64,000 nucleotides of DNA from positions 3,596,001-3,660,000 of the forward strand of contig NZ_CP040889.1 in assembly GCF_006171285.1 (NCBI RefSeq), in the 5' to 3' direction. The DNA is from Leclercia adecarboxylata (GTDB lineage: Bacteria > Pseudomonadota > Gammaproteobacteria > Enterobacterales > Enterobacteriaceae). A model generated the notes under the pieces. That model searched no databases. It was not told the DNA's origin and saw nothing but the letters and a program-made list of their open reading frames with translations. The position numbers and the translations under genes were made by a program. Shown in pieces: positions 44,717-53,334 of the stretch; positions within the stretch are counted from its first letter, which is position 1; each line of letters opens with the position of its first letter.

Positions 44717-45409
44717 ATGAAGCAGATCCTGCTGGTAGAAGATGACGGCGATATCGCCGCGTTACTGCGTCTCAATTTAGAAGACGAAGGTTACGTGATT
44801 ACCCACGAGGCGGACGGGGGCAGGGCGCAGCACCTGCTCGGACAATCCCACTGGGACGCGGTGATCCTCGACCTGATGCTGCCCAACGTTGACGGGCTGA
44901 CCCTCTGCCGGGCGATCCGCGCCCGGGACCACTATCTGCCGGTGATTATCATCAGCGCCCGCAGCAGCGAAACCGAGCGCATTCTGGGCCTCGAAACCGG
45001 GGCCGATGACTATCTGGCGAAACCCTTCTCGGTGCAGGAGCTGGTGGCGCGCATCAGGGCGCTGTTCCGCCGTCAGCAGGCGATGGGGCAGCAAACTTCC
45101 GGGCTTATCAACGCCCACGGGCTGACCATCGACCCGCTGTCCCGCAGCGTGCTGCTGCGTGGCGAGGTGGTTGACCTCACGCCACGGGAATTCGATCTCC
45201 TCTACTTTTTCGCCCGTCATCCCGGGGAGGTCTTCTCCCGTCTGGCCCTCCTTGAGCAGGTGTGGGGATACCAGCACGAAGGGTACGAGCACACCGTCAA
45301 CACCCACATCAATCGCCTGCGGGTAAAAATCGAAAAAGACGCCGCCGAGCCGGAGATCATCCGCACCGTCTGGGGCAAAGGCTATCTGTTTGCGGAACGT
45401 CCGCTATGA
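44717..45409 (+). CDS. OmpR/PhoB-type response regulator
   Basis: A 230-residue response regulator. The receiver domain (about 1-118) has the acidic pair Glu8/Asp9, phospho-acceptor Asp52 (VILDLMLPN) and the Lys of LAKPF; the C-terminal winged helix (about 130-228) contains LTPREFDLLYFFARHPGEVF and the HINRLRVKIEKD recognition region. Its stop overlaps the sensor kinase start by four bases. It is not part of the K-12 gene order here and I cannot assign it to a named system. The next genes (750-residue protein, lipoproteins) are possible targets, by position only. Confidence 0.9.
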   Translation: MKQILLVEDDGDIAALLRLNLEDEGYVITHEADGGRAQHLLGQSHWDAVILDLMLPNVDGLTLCRAIRARDHYLPVIIISARSSETERILGLETGADDYLAKPFSVQELVARIRALFRRQQAMGQQTSGLINAHGLTIDPLSRSVLLRGEVVDLTPREFDLLYFFARHPGEVFSRLALLEQVWGYQHEGYEHTVNTHINRLRVKIEKDAAEPEIIRTVWGKGYLFAERPL

Positions 45410-46860
45410 TCCGCCGCCTCACTCTGCTGTTTATTCTTCTGCTGACGGGCTGTGCGGCGGTAGCCTGCGCGGTGCAGCTCTGGACCAGCATGCAGTATGG
45501 CAACGCCATGGTGCAGCGCCTCTCCGGCGGGCTGGCACAGCATATCGCCCAGCGGGAAACGCTGCTGGATGCCAACGGCCAGGTCGACCGCACCCGGCTC
45601 AAGCCGCTGTTTGACCGCCTGATGACTTACAACCCAAGCGTGGAGCTCTACGTCCTCTCCCCGGACGGGCAGATCCTCGCCGATGCCGCGCCGCCGGGGC
45701 ACATCAAACGGCAGAAGCTCGCCGTTGCGCCGGTACAGCAGTTCCTGAGCGGCGGGATGATGCCGGTCTACGGGGACGATCCGCGCAGCCTGACCGGGGA
45801 GAAGGTCTTCAGCGCCGTGCCGCTGCATCAGGACGGCGTGCTGCGCGGCTATCTGTATATCGTTTTGCAGGGGGAAGAGCTGAACGCTCTGGCGGAGCAG
45901 GCGTGGCAGAAAACGCTCTGGAGCACCGTGCTCTGGTCGCTGCTGCTGGTGGCGCTCTTCGGCGCGCTGGCGGGCGGGCTGGTCTGGTACTGGGTGACAC
46001 GGCCCGTGAAGCAGTTAACCGACGAGGTGAGCGGCCTGGATCGCGAAAGTATGCACGTCATCAAGCAGCTCGCCACCCAGCCCCTGCAGGCCGCGCCCTC
46101 TGACGAAGTGGCCCTGCTGCGCAATACCTTTATCGAGCTGGCGCAGCAGATTGCCAGCCAGTGGGATCAGCTGGCCGACAGCGACCGGCAGCGCCGGGAG
46201 TTTATCGCCAATATCTCTCACGATCTGCGCACGCCCCTGACCTCACTGCTGGGGTATCTGGAAACCCTGTCGCTGAAATCCGGCACCCTGTCCGCGCAGG
46301 AGACGCAGCACTATCTCTCCATTGCCCTGCGTCAGGGCCATAAGGTTCGCCATCTGTCGCAGCAGCTGTTTGAGCTGGCGCGCCTTGAGCACGGCAGCAT
46401 CAAGCCTCAGCGCGAACGCTTTGCCATTGGGGAGCTTATCTCCGACGTGGCGCAAAAGTTTGACCTGGCGGTGGAGACGCGCCAGCTTCGGCTGCATATC
46501 GACGTGCCGCGCCAGCTGCCGATGATCAATGCCGATCTGTCGATGATCGAACGGGTGGTCACCAATCTGCTGGATAACGCGATTCGCCATACGCCGCCGG
46601 GGGGCGAGATCGGGCTGAAGGTGTGGCTGGAGGGTGAGCAGTTGCAGGTTGAAGTCAACGACAGCGGACCGGGGGTGGAGGAACACCTGCGCGATGCGCT
46701 CTTTATGCGGCCGTCAGCGCTGAGCCAGCAGGCGTCGAGGGATAATCGCGGCGGGCTGGGGCTGTTGATTGTCAAAAGAATGCTGGAGCTGCACGGCGGG
46801 GGGATCAGGCTGATGGAGGCGGCGAAAGGGGCGCGTTTTCGCTTCTATGTGCCGCTTTAA
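45406..46860 (+). CDS. Sensor histidine kinase
   Basis: A 484-residue membrane kinase: TM1 at about residues 5-25, a periplasmic sensor of about 150 residues, TM2 at about 170-195, a HAMP linker (VTRPVKQLTDEV), the dimerisation/phospho-acceptor H-box FIANISHDLRTPLTSL with His272, then the ATPase domain with the N box (ERVVTNLLDNAIRHT), G1 (VNDSGPGV) and G2 (GLGLLIV). It phosphorylates the co-encoded regulator. The sensed signal is unknown; the periplasmic part has no cysteine or metal motif that I can see. Confidence 0.9.
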   Translation: MIRRLTLLFILLLTGCAAVACAVQLWTSMQYGNAMVQRLSGGLAQHIAQRETLLDANGQVDRTRLKPLFDRLMTYNPSVELYVLSPDGQILADAAPPGHIKRQKLAVAPVQQFLSGGMMPVYGDDPRSLTGEKVFSAVPLHQDGVLRGYLYIVLQGEELNALAEQAWQKTLWSTVLWSLLLVALFGALAGGLVWYWVTRPVKQLTDEVSGLDRESMHVIKQLATQPLQAAPSDEVALLRNTFIELAQQIASQWDQLADSDRQRREFIANISHDLRTPLTSLLGYLETLSLKSGTLSAQETQHYLSIALRQGHKVRHLSQQLFELARLEHGSIKPQRERFAIGELISDVAQKFDLAVETRQLRLHIDVPRQLPMINADLSMIERVVTNLLDNAIRHTPPGGEIGLKVWLEGEQLQVEVNDSGPGVEEHLRDALFMRPSALSQQASRDNRGGLGLLIVKRMLELHGGGIRLMEAAKGARFRFYVPL

Positions 46861-46921
46861 GATGATGTCTTTAGGAAGTATGATGGGAGGAGATAACCAC
46901 TCTAATTAAAAGGATTTAATT

Positions 46922-49174
46922 ATGACTGCAAAAGTCATTCCCTGGGATGGGTGCTACAGTGTGGTGACACGCCCCGGAGGGGTCTGCAAAGAAGTCGCTA
47001 TCCCCTCTTATCCCCGCCTTTATTTTCACCCTGACAGTGAAACCCTGCTGGCAGTTGACCAATGTGACTGGCACGATCTTGAGCAGGAAAATAATCGACT
47101 CACCCACCTTCTTGCGCAGCGAGCAGATGCTTTAATACGGATTGAACAAATATTGGAAGGGGTGACTGCTCTGGGCTGGACTGATATCAATAAGCGCGAT
47201 CGCTATCAGTATGCATTAAAAGAAGAGTATCGATATTTTGATGAAGCCTGCCAGGCATTACGGGTAGAACTCGCAGATTTAACTCCTGCAGAACAACTTC
47301 CTGCCGCGACATTGCTTGATGAAAATAGCAAAAAGAACGCGCTTGGGCTGATGGAACTCATCGAAGTTCAAGGAAGTAAGAACGGAACAAAATATGTTTA
47401 TGTCCGTTCAGATAAAATTCGTAGCCACTGGCGCCGATACAGGTTAAACAGTGCAGAAAAGAAAAGCGGCGGTAAAAGTTTTTTAAAGGCAGTGGAATAT
47501 ACCGGCAAGGATGGCCAGACGCTAACTCGTTATGAAATCGACCCGGAAAAGCTGAAAGGGCAACTGGCAAAGCTCAAGCCGTCAATGAAAGCCTGGGAAG
47601 TGAAATTACTGGATGATAACGCTGGCGTCTGGAGCGTATGGGCAGAGGAATTTAATAGTAGTCTGAAACATTCATCCTTTGAAAATGCCCACATGACATT
47701 TGATGCCCAGGCTCAGCTATTACGTTGGGCATATGGTGCGAGCATGAAGGGGGTATTAAATCCTTTCGAAATTGATATCCGCACCGGTAAATACAAGCCA
47801 AAAGCGGAACTGAACGGTAAGACCAATGTTTACGCCAACCTTGCGCTCGCGGAAGCAAAAAGCAGTTGCAAGCTTCATCTGCCGGATAATGTCGGCGTAA
47901 AAATTTGTTATCCATTAGATCCGGTAAAAATCCCCGGCGGCGGTATGGGGATTCTGGGGACGTTTCGTTTTGATATCGACCTGACGCTGTCGGGTAGCAT
48001 TGGGGCGAGCCTGGGCATAGAAGCGGGTGTCAGTATTTCTGATAACCGGGCAAAGGGTTTACCTGTAAAGGCCATGCCGGATGCAGGCTACGGATTTTGG
48101 CGGCAGATAGATGTCACTCAAGCAGGGCATACGCCATTAGAAAGTGGTGCAGAGCTGGGCGTATTCGCTGGGGCAGAAGCCGGGGCCAATGTGGCCGGTG
48201 CGTTGGTTTGGCACAATCCTGATCATATAAACAAGTACAGTACGCTGGCGAAAGTGTCGGTAGGTGCTGCTGTTCAGGCTGGTATTAGTGGCAGCGGACA
48301 ACTAAGTTTTGCCTGGAAAGGAGGCAAAGTCAGAATACATATCAGCGGGGGCCTATGCTGGGGGGCGGGTGGTAGAGGCTCAATGAGCTTTGAAGTCGAC
48401 GGACCTGCGATTATGACCGAATTTATGCCCTGCCTGACCTACATGTTACGTAATGCGGATTATATCCGACTGATGCAGATTATGATGGCTGACGATTATT
48501 ATGCTTTTTGCGCCATTCCTTTGCTGGTGGGTATGTATGGGATCAATCGGGTGATTGATAGCATGAGTAGTGTTACTGATACCCTTATTCTGAGCTGGGG
48601 GAGCAAGGAGGCTCGTGTGGGGTTGATGGAGCGAATTCTGAATACTAAAGGGGATTGTTTAAAATTCGCGCCACCAGAGAGTAAAGGAGCTGTTATTGCA
48701 GCACTAATAGAAACCAACCTTTGGGATAATATTGCCAGTCAAGTCAGCCATGCAGAGACGGTCTGTGAGGGAGGAACCGTTTTTAGCGCCCGTAAACGCG
48801 CCATTATTTATTCTTTTCGCTGGATTCAATCACGGCGCGAATACGAAAATATTATGCAGCATCTTGGAACTGATATGACGGTGAAAAGTGACTGGAAGCT
48901 CAATGAACAGAAAGTCATTGCGTTTCTGGCTCAGGGTGAAACACCCAAAACCTTTGGCTTCGCAGGCTCACTGGTTCCCGCTGCGCAGAACATCACGATT
49001 AAACCCAGCCACTATGCAGATAACCTGAAAAACCTTTACCTCGATCTACCAGAAGCACCTGCAATCCCGCCTGGGCACGTCAATATGTCTACCTTACCAT
49101 TAAGAGAAGTGCTGCCAGGTCATCTCCATAGCTGCACGCGGCTTATTCACTCCATGCACGGAGAGAAAGCATGA
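46922..49174 (+). CDS. Large protein of unknown function, candidate secreted effector/toxin
   Basis: A 750-residue protein, not recognised with certainty. No signal peptide. Residues ~1-150 are charged and helical; ~150-340 mixed; ~345-510 are strikingly Gly/Ala/Ser-rich with alternating hydrophobics (repeated GAxxGxEAG-like patterns such as GASLGIEAGVS and GAELGVFAGAEAGANVAGA); a hydrophobic stretch lies near 525-545 (YAFCAIPLLVGMYGI); the C-terminal 200 residues are mixed. This layout recalls contact-dependent or type VI-delivered pore/membrane effectors, and two lipoproteins follow directly (next start 4 bases before its stop), as immunity genes would. No VgrG, Hcp or PAAR gene is in the window. 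AAAGGA 8 bases upstream supports the start. GC is visibly lower than in the backbone. Confidence 0.55.
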   Translation: MTAKVIPWDGCYSVVTRPGGVCKEVAIPSYPRLYFHPDSETLLAVDQCDWHDLEQENNRLTHLLAQRADALIRIEQILEGVTALGWTDINKRDRYQYALKEEYRYFDEACQALRVELADLTPAEQLPAATLLDENSKKNALGLMELIEVQGSKNGTKYVYVRSDKIRSHWRRYRLNSAEKKSGGKSFLKAVEYTGKDGQTLTRYEIDPEKLKGQLAKLKPSMKAWEVKLLDDNAGVWSVWAEEFNSSLKHSSFENAHMTFDAQAQLLRWAYGASMKGVLNPFEIDIRTGKYKPKAELNGKTNVYANLALAEAKSSCKLHLPDNVGVKICYPLDPVKIPGGGMGILGTFRFDIDLTLSGSIGASLGIEAGVSISDNRAKGLPVKAMPDAGYGFWRQIDVTQAGHTPLESGAELGVFAGAEAGANVAGALVWHNPDHINKYSTLAKVSVGAAVQAGISGSGQLSFAWKGGKVRIHISGGLCWGAGGRGSMSFEVDGPAIMTEFMPCLTYMLRNADYIRLMQIMMADDYYAFCAIPLLVGMYGINRVIDSMSSVTDTLILSWGSKEARVGLMERILNTKGDCLKFAPPESKGAVIAALIETNLWDNIASQVSHAETVCEGGTVFSARKRAIIYSFRWIQSRREYENIMQHLGTDMTVKSDWKLNEQKVIAFLAQGETPKTFGFAGSLVPAAQNITIKPSHYADNLKNLYLDLPEAPAIPPGHVNMSTLPLREVLPGHLHSCTRLIHSMHGEKA

Positions 49175-50049
49175 CACGTAAAGGTTTTTGTGTAGCAGGG
49201 TTATTTATTGTAATGGCGCTGACCGGTTGCCGGGATGAACAGAAGATTCAGGCGGAGCGGACTGCTCTGGTTAACAACGCGCTGGAAAATCTGGTGACAG
49301 TTAAGGGCGGGCGGTTTCAGATGGGGGATTTTGGCCCCCTGACAGGTGAAAAATTGCCGTTCAGCGCCGATGCGGACAATAAGCCCCTGCACTGGGTGAC
49401 GCTGTCGGATTTCCGCATCAGTAAGTATCGCGTGACATGGGGTGAATTTAACCGCTGGTTAGAAATTCAGGGGCGAGATTTGACGGAGTTTTATAAAGAA
49501 ACACGTGGGAACAAATATACCTGGCGAAGCGGTCGTGATGCGCTTGGTAATAATTACCCTGCATCCGTCAGCTGGCAGGATGCGCAGGCCTACTGCCGGT
49601 GGCTGGGAAAGGCCAGCGGGCGTCATATCGACCTGCCGACAGAAGCACAATGGGAGTACGCGGCACGCAGCAGGGGACAGTTTCTGATTCTGGCGAACAG
49701 CAATAACCACTGGTATTACGAAGATAACAAAGCCAGTAATTTCGCCCCGTCGGCCGAGAATCGACCGGTGGGAAGCTATGCTCCCAACTCACTGGGGCTT
49801 TACGACATGCTGGGAAATGGCACTGACTGGGTCATGGACTGGTATGCAGCGGATTATTATCGCCACTCCCGTGAAAAAGATCCTCAGGGCCCTGAGACAG
49901 GAGTAAAGAAAGTGATCAGAGGCTGGCTGGGAGCCCCATCGGATTCACTTACCATGACCCGTAACGCTCTGAAACCTGATACGGTTCAGGGCCCACCGTC
50001 GCGCACAACGGGTTTCCGGTGTGCAGAAAATAGCCCGTCAGCGCATTGA
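49171..50049 (+). CDS. SUMF1-like (formylglycine-generating-enzyme fold) lipoprotein, copy A
   Basis: A 292-residue protein with a lipoprotein signal ending LTGC (Cys20; Arg at +2 suggests the outer membrane). The mature part is an FGE-sulfatase/SUMF1 fold: GGRFQMGDFGP, ISKYRVTWGEFNRWLE, YPASVSWQDAQAYCRWLGK, LPTEAQWEYAARS, GLYDMLGNGTDW and TGFRCAEN. The two catalytic cysteines of true FGE, which lie ahead of the final GFR motif, are absent, and the usual GNVWEW box is GNGTDW. It is therefore unlikely to make formylglycine. Its start overlaps the 750-residue gene (ATGA). A binding or immunity role in the periplasm is inferred from context. Confidence 0.75.
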   Translation: MTRKGFCVAGLFIVMALTGCRDEQKIQAERTALVNNALENLVTVKGGRFQMGDFGPLTGEKLPFSADADNKPLHWVTLSDFRISKYRVTWGEFNRWLEIQGRDLTEFYKETRGNKYTWRSGRDALGNNYPASVSWQDAQAYCRWLGKASGRHIDLPTEAQWEYAARSRGQFLILANSNNHWYYEDNKASNFAPSAENRPVGSYAPNSLGLYDMLGNGTDWVMDWYAADYYRHSREKDPQGPETGVKKVIRGWLGAPSDSLTMTRNALKPDTVQGPPSRTTGFRCAENSPSAH

Positions 50050-50096
50050 TAAAAATTGTACGAATAATCAACAAACCTCAGATAAAGGATTATCGC

Positions 50097-50978
50097 ATGG
50101 CGCTGAGAAATTATGGCGTAACGGCTGTACTGGTGTTGCTGACGCTGACCGGTTGCCGGGATGAACAGAAGATTCAGGCGGAGCAGACTGCTCTGGTTAA
50201 CAACGCGCTGGAAAATCTGGTGACAGTTAAGGGCGGGCGATTTCAGATGGGGGATTTTGGCCCCCTGACAGGTGAAAAATTGCCGTTCAGCGCCGATGCG
50301 GACAATAAGCCCCTGCACTGGGTGACGCTGTCGGATTTCCGCATCAGTAAGTATCGCGTGACCTGGGGAGAATTTAACCGCTGGCTGGAAATTCAGGGGC
50401 GAGTGCCGAATGATTATTTTCAGGAAATGGCAAACGATAGCGATCCTGATTATGCATCACTGAAAATTGCACTTGGTAATAACTATCCTGCATCCGTCAG
50501 CTGGCAGGATGCGCAGGCCTACTGCCGGTGGCTGGGAAAGGCCAGCGGGCGTCATATCGACCTGCCGACAGAAGCACAATGGGAGTATGCGGCACGCAGC
50601 AGGGGACAGTTTCTGATTTTTGGGAACAGCGATAACAGGTATCACTACGAAAATGACAACGCGCGCAATATTGCCCCTTCAACGGAAAACCGTCCGGTGG
50701 GAAGCTATGCGCCGAACCCGCTCGGCCTGTATGACATTCAGGGAAATGGCGCGGACTGGATCAGGGACTGGTACGCGGCAGATTATTACAGTCGTTCGCC
50801 TGAAAATGATCCTCAGGGACCTGACGATGGCGATAAACGAGTTATCAGAGGATTGCCCAGAGATGCCGGAGAAGGTTACACCATCACCAGGGGAAGTATG
50901 AAACCTGATACGGTTCAGGGCCCACCGTCGCGCACAACGGGTTTCCGGTGTGCAGAAAACATCTCGTCAGCAAAATAA
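50097..50978 (+). CDS. SUMF1-like lipoprotein, copy B (near-duplicate of copy A)
   Basis: A 293-residue paralogue of the preceding gene, again with a lipoprotein signal ending LTGC (Cys20) and the SUMF1 fold without catalytic cysteines. Start at 50097 (MALRNYGV) is chosen because AAAGGA is 8 bases upstream; an ATG at 50046 overlaps the previous stop but would bury the signal peptide. Residues 20-87 and about 110-155 are almost identical to copy A, even in DNA; three blocks differ strongly (about 88-108, 160-185, 225-265). Followed by the artJ terminator. Confidence 0.75.
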   Translation: MALRNYGVTAVLVLLTLTGCRDEQKIQAEQTALVNNALENLVTVKGGRFQMGDFGPLTGEKLPFSADADNKPLHWVTLSDFRISKYRVTWGEFNRWLEIQGRVPNDYFQEMANDSDPDYASLKIALGNNYPASVSWQDAQAYCRWLGKASGRHIDLPTEAQWEYAARSRGQFLIFGNSDNRYHYENDNARNIAPSTENRPVGSYAPNPLGLYDIQGNGADWIRDWYAADYYSRSPENDPQGPDDGDKRVIRGLPRDAGEGYTITRGSMKPDTVQGPPSRTTGFRCAENISSAK

Positions 50979-51006
50979 AAAAGACTACACCGGTGGTGTA
51001 GTCTTT
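50974..51006 (-). terminator. Terminator of artJ
   Basis: AAAGACTACACC (50980-50991) and GGTGTAGTCTTT (50995-51006) form a perfect 12-bp stem with a 3-base loop; on the minus strand it continues into TTTTATTTTG. It may also stop the converging transcript of the lipoprotein genes. Confidence 0.85.
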
Positions 51007-51037
51007 CGCTGGTGATTGTAAAAAGGCGATCTTTAAG

Positions 51038-51769
51038 TTACTGCGGGAACCACTGGTCGCTGATTTTCTGATACGTGCCGTCGGCTTTAATCGCTTTCAG
51101 TGCGCCGTTCAGTTTCTCCACCAGGGCTTTATTGTCCGGACGCACAGCGATGCCCAGACCGGTGCCGAAGTACTGCGGATCGGTCACTTTATCGGTAGCG
51201 GTACCCAGCTGCGGGTTGGTTTTCAGCCACTCGTTCACCACCGCGGTGTCACCGAATACGCCGTCGATACGGCCATTTTTCAGGTCGATTATTGCGTTCT
51301 GGTAGCTGTCATAGGCCACGGTTTTCACTTCCGGGTGCTTATCCTGCAGGTATTTCTGGTGCGTGGTGCCGTTTTCCATGCCGATGCGCTTGCCTTTCAG
51401 CTGCTCAAAGGAGGTGTACTGGCCTTTTTTGGCGATCACCACCGCAGAGTTGGCGTAGTATGGTTCGGTAAAGGCAACCTGCTTGCTACGCTCCGGGGTA
51501 ATGTCCATGCCGGAGATCACCGCGTCATATTTTTTGAATTTCAGGGCCGGGATCAGGCTGTCAAAGGCGTGGTTAGTAAAGGTGCACTCGGCCTGCATCT
51601 GGGTACAGAGCGCTTTTGCCAGGTCGATATCAAAACCGACGATCTGGTTGCTGGCATCCAGCGATTCAAACGGTGGATACGTCGCAGAAACACCGAAGCT
51701 GATCTTGTCGGCGGCAGAGGCGCCAGCGGCGAAGGTAGCGAGTAAAGCGGCCAGAACTAACTTTTTCAT
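51038..51769 (-). CDS. artJ: Arginine ABC transporter periplasmic binding protein ArtJ
   Basis: A 243-residue solute-binding protein, same length as E. coli ArtJ. Signal peptide about residues 1-19 (ends ASAAD). Amino-acid binding features: FGVSATYPPFESLD, GFDIDLAKALC, SGMDITPERSKQVAFTEPYY and the GRIDGVFGDTAVV hinge. Binds arginine. Transcribed separately from artPIQM, with tandem ArgR-type boxes upstream (51839-51877). Confidence 0.96.
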   Translation of the reverse strand: MKKLVLAALLATFAAGASAADKISFGVSATYPPFESLDASNQIVGFDIDLAKALCTQMQAECTFTNHAFDSLIPALKFKKYDAVISGMDITPERSKQVAFTEPYYANSAVVIAKKGQYTSFEQLKGKRIGMENGTTHQKYLQDKHPEVKTVAYDSYQNAIIDLKNGRIDGVFGDTAVVNEWLKTNPQLGTATDKVTDPQYFGTGLGIAVRPDNKALVEKLNGALKAIKADGTYQKISDQWFPQ

Positions 51770-51838
51770 CATGAAGCTCCCGTCTGTCAATCTTGTCATT
51801 ATATGCCGTGTCTGCGGCTGAACGTCACAATGCCATCT

Positions 51839-51877
51839 AATGAATTTATATGCAATAAAAATGATTAAGTATTTTTT
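51839..51877 (-). promoter_or_regulatory. Tandem ARG boxes upstream of artJ
   Basis: 51839-51856 (AATGAATTTATATGCAAT) matches the 18-bp ArgR consensus at all but one defined position; a weaker box follows after the standard 3-base spacer at 51860-51877. ArgR repression of art genes is known in E. coli. Confidence 0.65.
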
Positions 51878-51943
51878 GAGAAATAAAAAAAGACGCACAG
51901 TGGTTAGACTTATCCGTCTTTTTTAAATCAAACTTATGCAGTT

Positions 51944-52612
51944 TTAATTACGGCGTTCGAAGGCCAGCGCTCTGCGTTCAACTAAACGCATCAGCAGGGT
52001 CAGCAGGCCGTTGACGATGAGATAGATAATGCCGGCTGCCCCAAACACCATCACATCGTATGTCCGTCCGTACAGCAGCTGTCCGTGACCCATCACCTCC
52101 ATCAGGGTGATGGTATAGGCCAGCGACGTGCTCTTGAACACCAGCACCACTTCGTTGGAGTACGAAGAGAGGGCGCGTTTGAACGCGTACGGCAGCAGGA
52201 TCGCCAGCGTGTCTTTCTTGCTCATCCCCAGCGCGCCGCAGGACTGCCACTGGCCGTCCGGAATGGCGCGGATCGCGCCGTAGAACAGCTGCGTGGTATA
52301 GGCGGCGCTGTTCAGCGACAGGGCGAGCAGGGCGCACAGCCACGGCTCGGAGAGCAGATGCCACAGCACCGGATATTCCTGCAGCGTCGGGAACTGGCCC
52401 GGGCCGTAGTAAATCAGGAAGATCTGCACCAGCAGCGGCGTGCCGGTAAACAGGGTGATGTAGCCGCGCACGATCCACACCAGCACCGGCGTTTTCAGCG
52501 TCAGGATGATGGTGAAAATCAGCGCCAGGATCAGCGCCACGATAATCGAGGCCACCGTCAGCGTAAGGCTGGTGTGCAGCCCTTTCATCAGTTCGGGTAA
52601 ATACTCAAGCAT
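51944..52612 (-). CDS. artM: Arginine ABC transporter permease ArtM
   Basis: A 222-residue permease with about five membrane segments and the polar amino-acid permease EAA-like loop (GALGMSKKDTLAILLPYAFK). Same length as E. coli. Forms the arginine channel with ArtQ. Start overlaps the artQ stop by one base (TGATG). Confidence 0.95.
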   Translation of the reverse strand: MLEYLPELMKGLHTSLTLTVASIIVALILALIFTIILTLKTPVLVWIVRGYITLFTGTPLLVQIFLIYYGPGQFPTLQEYPVLWHLLSEPWLCALLALSLNSAAYTTQLFYGAIRAIPDGQWQSCGALGMSKKDTLAILLPYAFKRALSSYSNEVVLVFKSTSLAYTITLMEVMGHGQLLYGRTYDVMVFGAAGIIYLIVNGLLTLLMRLVERRALAFERRN

Positions 52613-53328
52613 CAGCCTGGTCTCCGTTCAAAACGCGTCGCACGCAGGTCAATACGCTTGAGGATGTACTGACTGAGCAACGTGATCACCAGGTAGATGG
52701 CCGCCGCCACAATGTACCAGGTAAAGGGCTCCTGGGTACGGGTGGCAATGCTTTTGGTCTGCAGCATCAGGTCGTTAACGCTGATTAAGCTCACCAGCGC
52801 GGTATCTTTCAGCAGCACCAGCCACTGGTTGCCGAGCCCCGGCAGGGCATGACGCCACATCTGCGGCATCACCAGACGGAAGAAAATCGCGGTTTTCGAC
52901 AGCCCCAGCGCCTGACCGGACTCCCACTGTCCCACCGGCACCGCTTTCAGCGCACCGCGCAGGGTTTGCGAGGCGTAGGCGGAATAGAGCAGGGAGAGGG
53001 CGATCACGCCGCACAGGAACGGGCTGACGTCGAAGTTTTCGATCTGCATCTGAATCGGGATCTGCACCACGCCCAGGTTGAGCGTAAAGCCGTCCGACAG
53101 CATCAGCAGCAGCTGCGAAGAACCAAAGTAGATAAACAGTACCACCAGGATTTCCGGCAGGCCGCGCAGCAGGGTCACCAGTGCTGAGCCGGTCCAGGCG
53201 ACAGGTCGCCACTTAGCCGACTCCCACACGGCAAAGATCATCGCCAGCACCAGGCCGATAATCAGCGCACAAACGGCAAGGCCGACGGTCATCCCGGCGG
53301 CGCTTGCTAATGGAAAAATTTCGTTCAT
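52612..53328 (-). CDS. artQ: Arginine ABC transporter permease ArtQ
   Basis: A 238-residue permease with the EAA-like loop [20 protein letters not shown] and about five membrane segments. Pairs with ArtM. It begins 6 bases after the artI stop within the artP-artI-artQ-artM operon. Confidence 0.95.
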   Translation of the reverse strand: MNEIFPLASAAGMTVGLAVCALIIGLVLAMIFAVWESAKWRPVAWTGSALVTLLRGLPEILVVLFIYFGSSQLLLMLSDGFTLNLGVVQIPIQMQIENFDVSPFLCGVIALSLLYSAYASQTLRGALKAVPVGQWESGQALGLSKTAIFFRLVMPQMWRHALPGLGNQWLVLLKDTALVSLISVNDLMLQTKSIATRTQEPFTWYIVAAAIYLVITLLSQYILKRIDLRATRFERRPG

Positions 53329-53334
53329 CAGATC

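Noticed and set aside
50046..50096. 17-residue N-terminal extension of SUMF1 copy B
   Set aside because: It would place charged residues ahead of a lipoprotein signal that is complete from 50097, where a good ribosome site also lies.
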